NCBI RefSeq assembly: GCF_006385685.1
Contig: NZ_VFRP01000009.1
Location: forward strand, 62,001-126,000
Length of the DNA stretch: 64,000 bases
Source of the DNA: Amaricoccus solimangrovi
Lineage (GTDB): Bacteria > Pseudomonadota > Alphaproteobacteria > Rhodobacterales > Rhodobacteraceae
Reading direction: 5' to 3'
Shown: piece after piece, positions 39,292 to 49,121 of the stretch
How positions within the stretch are numbered: the first letter of the stretch is position 1
Layout of the letters: each line of letters starts with the position of its first letter
Position numbers and translations under genes: made by a program
The notes under the pieces: model-generated
The model's input: the letters and a program-made list of their open reading frames with translations, nothing else
The model's database searches: none
What the model was told of the DNA's origin: nothing

Positions 39292-40797
39292 ATGAACCGT
39301 CGAAGCTTTCTCGGTACCGCGGGCGCTCTCTCGGTCGGAGCGCTGTTCCGGGGCGCGGCCGCCTTCGCCCAGGACGCGACCCCCTTCAGCCGGAGCGACG
39401 TCGTCGACGCCGCCCGGGCGCTCGCGGCCAAGCCCTTCGAGCAGCCCGGCCCCGCCGTGCCGGACGCGCTGCTGCAGCTTTCCTATTCCGACTACCAGAA
39501 GATCCGCTTCAAGGAGGAGCGGCGCCTCTTCACCAACCCGCCGAGCGGCTTCGCCGTCGACCTGCTGCACCCCGGCTTCATCTACCGGATCCCGGTCGAG
39601 ATCTACACGGTCGAGAACGGCAAGGCGACGAAGATCCCGTTCAGCACCGACCTCTTCACCTATCAGGGAATCGATCCGCCGGCGGAGGACACGCCGCTCG
39701 AGTTCAGCGGCTTCCGCGGCCGGACGCCGCTGAACTCGCCCGACTACATGGACGAGTTCCTGGTCTTCGCCGGGGCGAGCTACTTCCGCGCGATCGCGCG
39801 CGGCCAGGTCTTCGGCCTCTCGGCGCGGGGCCTCTCGATCGGCACCGCGGATCCGGCGGGCGAGGAATTCCCGTTCTTCCGCACCTTCTGGCTCGAGCGG
39901 CCGGGCGACGGGCGCATGGTCGTGCACGCGCTGCTCGACGGGCCGAGCGCCTCGGGCGCGTTCCGCTTCACGATCCGCCCCGGCGACGAGACGGTGATGG
40001 ACGTGGAGGCGACGATCTTCGCCCGGGTCGACATCAAGACGCTCGGCCTCGCGCCGCTCACCTCGATGTTCCTCTACGACGCGAAGGAGCGCGACGGCTA
40101 CGACGACTTCCGCCCCGGCATCCACGACAGCGACGGGCTCGCGATGTGGAACGGCGGCGGCGAGCGGATCTGGCGGCCGCTGCACAATCCGAGGCTGCTG
40201 CAGATCAGCTCCTTCTCCGACAACGGCCCCCGCGGCTTCGGGCTGATCCAGCGCGAGAAGCGCTTCTCGGAATACGAGGATCTGGAGGCGCTCTACCACA
40301 AGCGCCCGAGCCTCTGGGTCGAGCCGATCGGCGACTGGGGCAAGGGCCATGTGATGCTGGTCGAGATCCCGAACGTGGTCGAGATCCACGACAACATGGT
40401 GGCCTTCTGGCGGCCCGAACAGCCGCTCTCCGCGGGCAGCGAGACCTCCTTCACCTATCGCCTCACCTGGGGCTGGGACGCGCCGGCGACCAGCCTGCTG
40501 CGCGTCACCCGCACGCTGAGCGGCCAGGGCGAGCAGGAGGGCCGGCGCCGCTTCGTCGTCGACTTCTCCACGCCGGGCGTCTCGGTCGGCGCCCCCGCCA
40601 CGGATTTCACCGCCAACATCTCGGCCTCGGCCGGGGCGGTGCGCAACGTCGTCGTGATGGACAATCCCGAGATCGGCGGCATCCGCGTCGCCTTCGAGCT
40701 CGATCCGCAGGGCAACGAGGCCGTGGACCTGCGGCTCGACCTGCTGCGCCAGGGCGCGCCGGGCGGCGAGGTCTGGGTCTACCGATGGACCGAGTAG
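39292..40797 (+). CDS. opgG: Periplasmic glucan biosynthesis protein OpgG/OpgD
   Basis: This 501-residue MdoG-family protein has a twin-arginine signal (MNRRSFLGTAGALSVGALF, cleavage near AFAQD). Family segments include LSYSDYQKIRF, LFHPGF-like VDLLHPGFIYRIPV, PDYMDEFLVFAGASYFRA, LSARGLSI, GEEFPFF, LTSMFLYDA and FRPGIHDSDGLAMWNGGGERIWRPL. It acts in the periplasm on the beta-glucan backbone of osmoregulated periplasmic glucans. The Tat signal recalls OpgD, but its place just ahead of opgH fits OpgG. Its last 13 bp overlap the opgH start. Confidence 0.93.
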   Translation: MNRRSFLGTAGALSVGALFRGAAAFAQDATPFSRSDVVDAARALAAKPFEQPGPAVPDALLQLSYSDYQKIRFKEERRLFTNPPSGFAVDLLHPGFIYRIPVEIYTVENGKATKIPFSTDLFTYQGIDPPAEDTPLEFSGFRGRTPLNSPDYMDEFLVFAGASYFRAIARGQVFGLSARGLSIGTADPAGEEFPFFRTFWLERPGDGRMVVHALLDGPSASGAFRFTIRPGDETVMDVEATIFARVDIKTLGLAPLTSMFLYDAKERDGYDDFRPGIHDSDGLAMWNGGGERIWRPLHNPRLLQISSFSDNGPRGFGLIQREKRFSEYEDLEALYHKRPSLWVEPIGDWGKGHVMLVEIPNVVEIHDNMVAFWRPEQPLSAGSETSFTYRLTWGWDAPATSLLRVTRTLSGQGEQEGRRRFVVDFSTPGVSVGAPATDFTANISASAGAVRNVVVMDNPEIGGIRVAFELDPQGNEAVDLRLDLLRQGAPGGEVWVYRWTE

Positions 40798-42899
40798 CCG
40801 AGGCCACCCTCGCGTCCGGCGAGGACGCGCCACCGCTGCCTCCGCCCGCGCCGCGCGAGATGCCGATCCAGGACCTGCGGTCCTTCGACCGGTCGAAACG
40901 CGCGGTGAAGCCCCGTTTCGACTGGAGCGTCCTGCTCGCCCGGCTCTCGCTCTTCGGCGGCACGCTGGCGCTCACCGCCTGGATGACGCACGAGATGTAT
41001 CTCGTGCTCTCGGTCGGCCAGCTGGTCGCGATCGAGATGGTGATGCTCGGCCTCTTCGTCATCAACATCTGCTGGATCTCCTTCGGCGCCGTCTCGACGC
41101 TGCTGGGCCTGCTCTCGACGCCGGGGCCGCGGCCGGCCGCGAAGGCGCCGCTCCGGCACCGGATCGCGCTGCTGCTGCCGGTCTACAACGAGGACACGGC
41201 GAGCTTCGTCGGCACGGCCTGCGCCACGCTGCGCGCGCTCGCCGAACAGGGCGAGGGCGAGACCTTCGACCTCTTCGTGCTCAGCGACACGAACAAGGAC
41301 GAAGTCTGGCTGGCGGAGGAGGCGATGATCGCCGAGGCGCGGCGCGATCCGGTGATCGCGCGGCATCTCTTCTACCGCCACCGCCTGCGCAACCGGGAGC
41401 GCAAGGTCGGCAATCTCAGCGACTGGGTCGAGCGCTGGGGCGGGGCCTACGAATATTTCGTGGTCTTCGACGCCGACAGCCTGATGGACGCGGCGACGAT
41501 CATCGAACTCGCCCACCGGATCGAGGCCGACGACGAGGCCGGGCTGATCCAGACCGTGCCCCGGCTCATCAACGGCCGGACCGTGCTCGCCCGCGCGCAG
41601 CAGTTCGCCGCGCGCGTCTACGGCCCCCTGCTCGCACGCGGTCTCGGGGTCTGGTTCGGCAACGCGGGCAACTACTGGGGCCACAACGCGATCATCCGGA
41701 CCGAGGCCTTCGCCTCCGCCGCCGGCCTGCCGATCCTGCCGGGGCGAAAGCCCTTCGGCGGCATGGTGATGAGCCACGATTTCGTCGAGGCGGCGATGAT
41801 GCGCCGCGCCGGCTGGTCGATCGTCATGGCCGACGATCTCGGCGGCAGCTACGAACAGGCGCCGCCGAACCTGATGGAACTCGTCGCGCGCGACCGGCGC
41901 TGGTGCCAGGGCAACCTGCAGCATCTCGCGCTCATCAATACCGCGGGCTTCCACCCGCTCAGCCGGCTGCATCTGGCGATGGGCGTCATGTCCTACCTCG
42001 CCTCGCCGCTCTGGTTCCTGTTCCTGCTGACCGGCATGCTGCTCGCGCTCCATGCCAATCTCGTGCCGCCGAACTACTTCCCCGAGGGCTGGTCGCTGTT
42101 CCCGACCTGGCCGCAGATCGACGCCCGGCGCGCGATGATGCTGTTCGGGCTCTGCATGCTGGTCCTGTTCCTGCCAAAGCTGCTCGGCCTCGTCGCCTTC
42201 CTCGGCGAGCGGGCGGCGCGCGGGCTGCGGATCCGCGCCGTCGTCGGCTTCTTCGTCGAGAACATCGTCTCGGCGCTGATCGCGCCGGTGATGATGCTGG
42301 CGCAGACCCGCTCGGTGGTGGAGATCCTGACCGGCGCGGACAGCGGCTGGCGCGCCCAGGCGCGCGACGCGGAGCGCATCCCCTGGCGCGTGCTCTGGAG
42401 CTTCCACCACCGGCACATGTTCGTGGGCGTCGTTCTCGCCGTGCTCGCCGGGCTCATCTCCTGGTCGCTGCTGGCCTGGATGAGCCCCGCGCTCACCGGC
42501 ATGATCATCGCGATCCCGCTCGCGGGCTTCGTCTCGAGCGGCGTGGTCGGCGGCTGGCTCCGGCGGCGCGCGAAGCTGCTGGTGACGCCGGAGGAGGAGC
42601 ATCCGCCGGCGATCTCGGTGGCGGCGGAGGCGATCGCGGAGGAGATGCGCGAACGCTGCGCGCCGCCCGCCACCATCGCCGCGCTGCTCGCCGACAAGGC
42701 CGCGCTCGAGCGGCATCTCGCCTGGCTCGACGCGCCGACCGCGCGCCGCCCGGGCGAGGCGGACGCGACGCTGGCGGCGGGCTGGCTGCGGCTCTCCGAC
42801 GGCGCGGAACCCGACGCGCTCACCCCCGGCGAACGCTACGCGGTGCTCGCCTCCGAGCCGATCATGCGCCGGCTGATCGCGCGGAACGTCGCCTTCTGA
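40785..42899 (+). CDS. opgH: Glucans biosynthesis glucosyltransferase OpgH
   Basis: This 704-residue inner-membrane GT2 synthase polymerises glucose from UDP-glucose into the glucan backbone. Two membrane segments come first, then the catalytic loop: LLLPVYNED, LSDTNKDE, VVFDADSLMD and the RDRRWCQGNLQHL (QxxRW) motif. About five to six further membrane segments follow. The start is ATG at 40785, inside the end of opgG (13-bp overlap), so the two are translationally linked. The C-terminal 130 residues are charged and cytosolic. Confidence 0.94.
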   Translation: MDRVAEATLASGEDAPPLPPPAPREMPIQDLRSFDRSKRAVKPRFDWSVLLARLSLFGGTLALTAWMTHEMYLVLSVGQLVAIEMVMLGLFVINICWISFGAVSTLLGLLSTPGPRPAAKAPLRHRIALLLPVYNEDTASFVGTACATLRALAEQGEGETFDLFVLSDTNKDEVWLAEEAMIAEARRDPVIARHLFYRHRLRNRERKVGNLSDWVERWGGAYEYFVVFDADSLMDAATIIELAHRIEADDEAGLIQTVPRLINGRTVLARAQQFAARVYGPLLARGLGVWFGNAGNYWGHNAIIRTEAFASAAGLPILPGRKPFGGMVMSHDFVEAAMMRRAGWSIVMADDLGGSYEQAPPNLMELVARDRRWCQGNLQHLALINTAGFHPLSRLHLAMGVMSYLASPLWFLFLLTGMLLALHANLVPPNYFPEGWSLFPTWPQIDARRAMMLFGLCMLVLFLPKLLGLVAFLGERAARGLRIRAVVGFFVENIVSALIAPVMMLAQTRSVVEILTGADSGWRAQARDAERIPWRVLWSFHHRHMFVGVVLAVLAGLISWSLLAWMSPALTGMIIAIPLAGFVSSGVVGGWLRRRAKLLVTPEEEHPPAISVAAEAIAEEMRERCAPPATIAALLADKAALERHLAWLDAPTARRPGEADATLAAGWLRLSDGAEPDALTPGERYAVLASEPIMRRLIARNVAF

Positions 42900-42923
42900 G
42901 GCTCCCGCTCCGGGACCTCGGCC

Positions 42924-44015
42924 CTATTGCAGCGGATGAGGACGGCCGGTCGCGGCGACGCGGCGGTGGATCGTGCTGCGGTGGATGCCGAGGCGCCGGG
43001 CCGCCTCGCTGACATTGCCGCCGCAGTCGCGCAGCGTGCGCAGGATGAGGTCGGTCTCCGCGTCGTGCAGCGTCGTCTCCCGCGGCGCCGGCGCCTCCGG
43101 CTCGGCGAGCAGCGTCGGCGCGCCGGTCTCCGCGTCGCGCCATTCGCAGACGAAGGTCTCGCCCTTCGGCCCGCGCAGCGTGGTGGCCGACCGGGCGGCG
43201 CCGGCCGGCAGCGCGAAGATCTGCTCGAAGCGCGTCCGGTCGAGCGCGTCCCAGCCGAGCCCGGCCAGCGCGAGGCCGCGACGGTTCCCCGCCACCAGGG
43301 TCTCCTCGCGGAAGATCAGCGCGCCTTCGCGGACCGTGCCGAGCATCCCCGGGTCGCCGTGGAAGCGCAGGACGCGGCAGCCGTCGAAACGCTGGCGCAG
43401 CAGCCGGTGCTCGATCTGGCTCACCGCCATGCGCACGAGGCCGAGCGCGTGGGTATGCGAGACGCCCGAGGAGCCGGAGATGTCGAGCACGCCCATGATC
43501 GCCCCGCGCGGGTCCATGATCGGCGTCGCCGAGCAACTCAGAAGCTGGTGGTCGGCGAAGAAATGCTCCCCGCCATGCACGGCGACCGGCCGCCGCTCGG
43601 CGAGCGCGACGCCGATCGCGTTCGTCCCCGTGCTGGCCTCGCTCCAGTCGACGCCCGGGCGGAGCGCGACGCGCGCCGCGCGGCCGGCGAAGGCGGTGTC
43701 GCCGAGCGTGTCGAGGATCATCCCGGCCGCGTCGGTCAGGATCACCACGCTGCCGGTGTCGCGCGCCTCCGCCCCCAGCATCTCGAGTTCGGGCCGGCAG
43801 AGGCGGCAGAAGCGCGCGTGCCGATCGTGGAGGTGGCGCAGGTCGCCGGAGGACAGCGGATCGGGCGAGGGCGCGACGCGTTCCCGCAGGCCCATGTCCG
43901 AACAGCGGATCCAGGAGCGCAGCACCGCGTGGCCGAGCTGGTCCGACGGCAGCCGGCCTTCCCCGAAATACTGGTTCCGCGCCTGGTCGATCACTGATTC
44001 GCTTGCACGGCCCAT
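42924..44015 (-). CDS. AcoR-like regulator lacking the AAA+ sigma-54 domain
   Basis: This 363-residue protein has an AcoR-type N-terminus ([12 protein letters not shown]), a GAF-like sensor (about residues 60-205, with [31 protein letters not shown] and VLDISGS) and a Fis-type helix-turn-helix at 318-353 ([20 protein letters not shown]). Between them is a PAS-like linker. There is no Walker A, GAFTGA or Walker B, so it cannot drive sigma-54 open-complex formation. It is divergent from the aldehyde dehydrogenase gene and convergent with opgH. The start at 44015 (MGRASES) is chosen over the ATG at 44105 because the extra 30 residues are unlike the family. Confidence 0.88.
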   Translation of the reverse strand: MGRASESVIDQARNQYFGEGRLPSDQLGHAVLRSWIRCSDMGLRERVAPSPDPLSSGDLRHLHDRHARFCRLCRPELEMLGAEARDTGSVVILTDAAGMILDTLGDTAFAGRAARVALRPGVDWSEASTGTNAIGVALAERRPVAVHGGEHFFADHQLLSCSATPIMDPRGAIMGVLDISGSSGVSHTHALGLVRMAVSQIEHRLLRQRFDGCRVLRFHGDPGMLGTVREGALIFREETLVAGNRRGLALAGLGWDALDRTRFEQIFALPAGAARSATTLRGPKGETFVCEWRDAETGAPTLLAEPEAPAPRETTLHDAETDLILRTLRDCGGNVSEAARRLGIHRSTIHRRVAATGRPHPLQ

Positions 44016-44038
44016 GAAAGCCGGTCCCTTCCCTGAAG

Positions 44039-44055
44039 TGTCGCATTTCGCGACA
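44039..44055. promoter_or_regulatory. Candidate operator for the AcoR-like regulator
   Basis: Perfect inverted repeat TGTCGC-N5-GCGACA, 24 bp upstream of the regulator start and 190 bp upstream of the aldehyde dehydrogenase start. Fis-type activators bind palindromes of this kind. Confidence 0.5.
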
Positions 44056-44202
44056 GGCGTGACTTTCTTGTTGCTTGGTGCGTCAGAAGATACCGGGACG
44101 GGCACCTTTGTCCAATGCCACTTTGGCGTAAACCCTCCGTCATCGCCCCAAGTCGCGATTGACCGGGAGGCCTCGCGGTATCAGCCTCGGATCAATCACA
44201 AG

Positions 44203-44219
44203 GGCGGGCGACACCCGCC
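44203..44219 (+). other. 5' UTR hairpin before the aldehyde dehydrogenase gene
   Basis: GGCGGG and CCCGCC flank a 5-nt loop, ending 6 bp before the ACGGAGGAG ribosome binding site. It may stabilise the message. Confidence 0.45.
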
Positions 44220-44244
44220 ACATCCACGGAGGAGAACAACCGAC

Positions 44245-45762
<1,518 letters not shown>

Positions 45763-45777
45763 TCTCCCTGAGCGACT

Positions 45778-45813
45778 CCGGGGACTGGCCTTCGGGCCAG
45801 CCCCCGGCCTTTT
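45778..45813 (+). terminator. TTCG-loop hairpin between the aldehyde dehydrogenase and DUF779 genes
   Basis: Arms of 13 nt with one mismatch (CCGGGG-A-CTGGCC and its partner) close a TTCG tetraloop and are followed by CCTTTTATTC. It starts 15 bp after the dehydrogenase stop and may be a partial terminator that lowers downstream expression. Confidence 0.6.
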
Positions 45814-45830
45814 ATTCAGGGGAGGAGGCA

Positions 45831-46199
45831 ATGACGGAACCCGAGGATGCCCCGGCGCCCGGCAAGGTCAGCGCGACCCCCGCGGCGCTCGAACTGCTCG
45901 CCGAGATCGAGGCCGACCATGGCCCGGTCCTGTTTCACCAGTCCGGCGGCTGCTGCGACGGCTCCTCGCCGATGTGCTACCCGAAGGGGGAATTCCTGAT
46001 CGGCGAGACCGACGTGCTGCTCGGCCATATCGGCGGCGCGCCCTTCTACATCAGCGGCCCGCAGGCGGCCGCCTGGGCCCATACCGACCTCATCATCGAC
46101 GTCGTGCCCGGCCGGGGGGGCATGTTCTCCCTCGACAACGGCCGGGAGCGGCGTTTCCTGACCCGCTCGACCATCTGCGCCGTCGCGCCGCCGGGCTAG
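45831..46199 (+). CDS. DUF779 protein, partner of aldehyde dehydrogenase
   Basis: This 122-residue protein is of the DUF779 family: [69 protein letters not shown] and [11 protein letters not shown]. The clustered cysteines (GGCCDG...CYP) are a family trait and might bind metal or act in redox, but no function is established that I know of. DUF779 genes are typically found next to ExaC-type dehydrogenases, as here. The start at 45831 has GGGGAGGAGG upstream. A terminator-like hairpin lies between the two genes. Confidence 0.92.
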   Translation: MTEPEDAPAPGKVSATPAALELLAEIEADHGPVLFHQSGGCCDGSSPMCYPKGEFLIGETDVLLGHIGGAPFYISGPQAAAWAHTDLIIDVVPGRGGMFSLDNGRERRFLTRSTICAVAPPG

Positions 46200-46260
46200 G
46201 CGGCCGGCGGAGGCTTTCCGCGGCGCGCGCGGGAAGCGGACCGATCCGGAGGAGACTGCC

Positions 46261-47289
46261 ATGGCGAAAACCATGAAGGCGGCGGTGGTGCGCGAATTCG
46301 GCGCGCCGCTCACCATCGACGAGGTGCCGGTTCCCGAGCCCGGCGAGGGCGAGATCCAGGTCGCGATCCAGGCCTCGGGCGTCTGCCACACCGATCTGCA
46401 CGCCGCCGAGGGCGACTGGCCGGTGAAGCCCAATCCTCCGTTCATTCCCGGCCACGAAGGCGTCGGCTTCGTCTCCGCCGTCGGCGGGGGCGTGAAACAC
46501 GTCCGCGAGGGCGACCGGGTCGGCGTGCCCTGGCTCTACACCGCCTGCGGCCATTGCCGGCACTGCCTCGGCGGCTGGGAGACGCTCTGCCTCGAGCAGA
46601 AGAACACCGGCTATTCCGTCAACGGCGGATTCGCCGAATACGTGGTGGCGGATCCCGACTACGTGGGCCATCTGCCCTCGAACATCCCCTTCGCGGAACT
46701 CGCGCCCGTGCTCTGCGCCGGGGTCACGGTCTACAAGGGGCTCAAGGTCACGGACACGAAGCCCGGGGACTGGGTGGTGATCTCGGGCGTGGGCGGGCTC
46801 GGCCACATGGCGGTGCAGTACGCGAAGGCCATGGGGCTCAACGTCGCGGCGGTCGACATCGCCGAGGACAAGCTCGAACTTGCCCGCAAGCTCGGCGCGA
46901 CGCTCACCGTCAATGCGATGGAGGAGGATCCGGCGGCGGTGATCAAGCGCGAGACCGGCGGCGGCGCGCAGGGCGTGCTCGTGACGGCGGTCAGCCCGAA
47001 GGCCTTCGAGCAGGCGGTGAACATGGTGGACCGGGGCGGCACCGTCTCGCTCAACGGCCTGCCGCCCGGCGACTTTCCGATCGACATCTTCGGCATGGTG
47101 CTGAACGGAATCACCGTGCGCGGCTCGATCGTCGGCACGCGGCTCGACCTGCAGGAATCGATCGATTTCGCGGCGCGGGGGCAGGTGAGGGCGACGATCC
47201 ACCACGCGAAGCTCGACGACATCAACGACGTCTTCGCGAAGATGCGCAAGGGCGAGATCGAGGGCCGGATCGTCCTCGACATCGCCTGA
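46261..47289 (+). CDS. adhP: Zinc-dependent alcohol dehydrogenase AdhP
   Basis: This 342-residue medium-chain dehydrogenase has the catalytic zinc ligands Cys ([15 protein letters not shown]) and His-Glu (PGHEGVGFV). The structural zinc loop is [15 protein letters not shown], and the NAD Rossmann motif is [34 protein letters not shown] and [16 protein letters not shown] are typical of the AdhP/ADH1 ethanol-active class. It would supply acetaldehyde to the upstream aldehyde dehydrogenase. It lies 61 bp after the DUF779 gene with its own GGAGG site. Confidence 0.94.
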   Translation: MAKTMKAAVVREFGAPLTIDEVPVPEPGEGEIQVAIQASGVCHTDLHAAEGDWPVKPNPPFIPGHEGVGFVSAVGGGVKHVREGDRVGVPWLYTACGHCRHCLGGWETLCLEQKNTGYSVNGGFAEYVVADPDYVGHLPSNIPFAELAPVLCAGVTVYKGLKVTDTKPGDWVVISGVGGLGHMAVQYAKAMGLNVAAVDIAEDKLELARKLGATLTVNAMEEDPAAVIKRETGGGAQGVLVTAVSPKAFEQAVNMVDRGGTVSLNGLPPGDFPIDIFGMVLNGITVRGSIVGTRLDLQESIDFAARGQVRATIHHAKLDDINDVFAKMRKGEIEGRIVLDIA

Positions 47290-47299
47290 TCCGGAAATC

Positions 47300-47324
47300 C
47301 CCGCCGGGGTGCTTAACCGGCGGG
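47300..47324 (+). terminator. Hairpin after adhP
   Basis: CCCGCCGG and CCGGCGGG flank a 9-nt loop, 11 bp after the adhP stop. No T run follows, so it may be a weak terminator or a 3'-end stabiliser. A 16-bp palindrome follows at 47356-47371. Confidence 0.4.
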
Positions 47325-47391
47325 TAAGCTTGCATGGCGAAATCTGGTCTCCGAGGCGGCCCGCGGGCCGCGCAACGGGGATGGCGCCGAA

Positions 47392-47419
47392 GGCTCCGTG
47401 CCCCCAATCCTTCGGAGCC
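47392..47419 (+). promoter_or_regulatory. Hairpin covering the receiver gene's ribosome binding site
   Basis: GGCTCCG (47392-47398) pairs with CGGAGCC (47413-47419). The right arm contains the GGAG site of the gene that starts at 47423. Confidence 0.45.
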
Positions 47420-47422
47420 GAG

Positions 47423-47905
47423 ATGACCCCGCCGCTCAGCGATGCCAGCAAGCCCCCCGCCACCCGCCGCCGTCACCGCCTCTTCGGCGTGACCATCCTG
47501 CTCGTCGAGGACAGCCGCGGCGCCTCGGAAGCCGTCCGGCTCATGGCCGCGGAGAGCGGCGCGCGGCTGCGCCGGGCGGACAGCCTCGCGGCGGCCGGGC
47601 GCCACCTCGCGATCTACCGGCCGAACGTGGTCATCGTCGACATCGGCCTGCCCGATGGCGACGGGCTCGGGCTGATCCGCCACCTCGCCGCGGCGGCGGC
47701 GCCGCTGCGCGCGCTGATCGCGACGAGCGGGCAGGATCCCGCGGCCTGGCAGCCGGCCGCGCGCGCCGCCGGGGCGGCGGCCTGCCTCGCGAAGCCGATC
47801 CCGAGCCTCGCCGCCTTCCAGGACTGCGTGCGCTCGGTCCTGCCCGAGGCGCGCGCGCCGGCCGCGCCGCTCACCGAGCGGATCGCGAAGGCGCCCCCGG
47901 CCTGA
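47423..47905 (+). CDS. Stand-alone response regulator receiver protein
   Basis: This 160-residue protein has a CheY-like receiver from about residue 22: VTILLVEDSRGASEA (acidic pair), VVIVDIGLPDGDGLGLI (phospho-acceptor Asp), ALIATSGQ and AACLAKPIPS (conserved Lys). There is no output domain; only a short Ala/Pro-rich tail follows. No histidine kinase is nearby, so its partner is unknown. The start at 47423 has GGAG upstream, and the longer frame has no receiver similarity. The ribosome binding site lies in a hairpin. Confidence 0.88.
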   Translation: MTPPLSDASKPPATRRRHRLFGVTILLVEDSRGASEAVRLMAAESGARLRRADSLAAAGRHLAIYRPNVVIVDIGLPDGDGLGLIRHLAAAAAPLRALIATSGQDPAAWQPAARAAGAAACLAKPIPSLAAFQDCVRSVLPEARAPAAPLTERIAKAPPA

Positions 47906-47998
47906 GGCCTGGCGGCATGATGTCACGAATGCGCGAATCCGGCTGCCATCCGGGCGGCGGGGCGCTACTCTCCCGATGGAAACCATCCGGAGAGCACG

Positions 47999-49111
47999 AT
48001 GCGACTTGTCCCGGCCGGTCTGGCGCTCGCGATCCTGGCCTGCGGCCCGGGACCCGCGGCCGCCGAGCGCTACGAGACCTCGGCGGGCGCCGTCGAGGTC
48101 TCGCGCATGGCAAGCGGGCTCTCGACGCCCTGGTCCCTCGCCTTCCTGCCCGGCAACGCCTGGCTCGTCACCGAGCGCGACGGCCGGCTGCTGCTGATCG
48201 AGGGCGGCGCGGCGCGGCCCGTCTCGGGCGTGCCGGAGGTCTGGGCCAGGGGCCAGGGCGGGCTGCTCGATGTCGTGGTGGCGCGCGACTACGCCTTCAG
48301 TCACGAGATCTTCCTCACCTTCGCCGAATGGCGCGGCGCCGGCGCCGCCACCTCGCTCGCCGTGGCGAAGCTTGACCAGCGGACCGCGGCGCTCGACGAC
48401 GTGGAGGTGATCTTCCGCCAGGAGCCGCCGGCGAAGGGCGGCGCCCATTTCGGCGGCCGCGTGGTCGAGGCGCCGGACGGCACGCTCTTCCTGACGCTCG
48501 GCGAGCGCCACGAGCGCGAGACGGCGCAGTATCTCGACAACGACCGGGGCAAGATCGTCCGGATCCGCCGCGACGGCGCCCCGGCCGCGCGCAATCCCTT
48601 CTCCGGCCGCGCCGATGCCCGCGCCGAGATCTGGTCCTTCGGGCACCGCAACCCGCAGGGCATCGCGATGGGGCCCGACGGCGCGCTCTGGGAGACCGAG
48701 CACGGACCCCAGGGCGGGGACGAGGTGAACCGGATCGCGCCGGGCCGGAACTACGGCTGGCCCGTCGTCACCTTCGGCGAGGAATACGGCGGCGGCGCGA
48801 TCGGCCGGGGCACCGGGGCGCCCGGGATGGAGGCGCCGCTTCACGTCTGGACGCCCTCGATCGCCCCCTCCGGGCTCATGGTCTATTCCGGCGAACTCTG
48901 GCCGGAATGGAAGGGCGACCTCTTCGCCGGCTCGCTCAAGTACGACTTCATCTCGCGGCTGTCGCCCGATGGCCGGGACGAACTCGAACGGATGTTCCAG
49001 GGCGAATTCGCCCGGATCCGCGACATCCGCGAGGCGCCCGACGGCGCGATCTGGTTCATCGCCGAGAGCGACGGCGCGGTCTGGCGGATGGTGCCGGCGC
49101 CCGGTAGCTGA
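47999..49111 (+). CDS. Secreted PQQ-dependent sugar (aldose) dehydrogenase
   Basis: This 370-residue beta-propeller protein has a signal peptide (about residues 1-22, cleaved near AAA-ERY). Family motifs are GLSTPWSLAFLPG, VTERDGRLLLIE, GQGGLLDVVV, GGAHFGGRVVEAPDGTLFLTLGER, IWSFGHRNPQGIAMGP, ETEHGPQGGDEVNRI and GRNYGWPVVTFGEEYGG. The closest known relatives are the soluble aldose sugar dehydrogenases (YliI/Asd). The enzyme would oxidise sugars in the periplasm with PQQ and calcium. No PQQ synthesis genes are in this window. It is convergent with the GlxA-type regulator gene, with 10 bp between. Confidence 0.92.
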   Translation: MRLVPAGLALAILACGPGPAAAERYETSAGAVEVSRMASGLSTPWSLAFLPGNAWLVTERDGRLLLIEGGAARPVSGVPEVWARGQGGLLDVVVARDYAFSHEIFLTFAEWRGAGAATSLAVAKLDQRTAALDDVEVIFRQEPPAKGGAHFGGRVVEAPDGTLFLTLGERHERETAQYLDNDRGKIVRIRRDGAPAARNPFSGRADARAEIWSFGHRNPQGIAMGPDGALWETEHGPQGGDEVNRIAPGRNYGWPVVTFGEEYGGGAIGRGTGAPGMEAPLHVWTPSIAPSGLMVYSGELWPEWKGDLFAGSLKYDFISRLSPDGRDELERMFQGEFARIRDIREAPDGAIWFIAESDGAVWRMVPAPGS

Positions 49112-49121
49112 CCCGGGCGCG

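Noticed and set aside
44055-44244. A sigma-54 promoter upstream of the aldehyde dehydrogenase gene
   Set aside because: Suspected because of the AcoR-like neighbour, but no GG-N10-GC pair with TGGCAC/TTGC-like flanks could be found on either strand.
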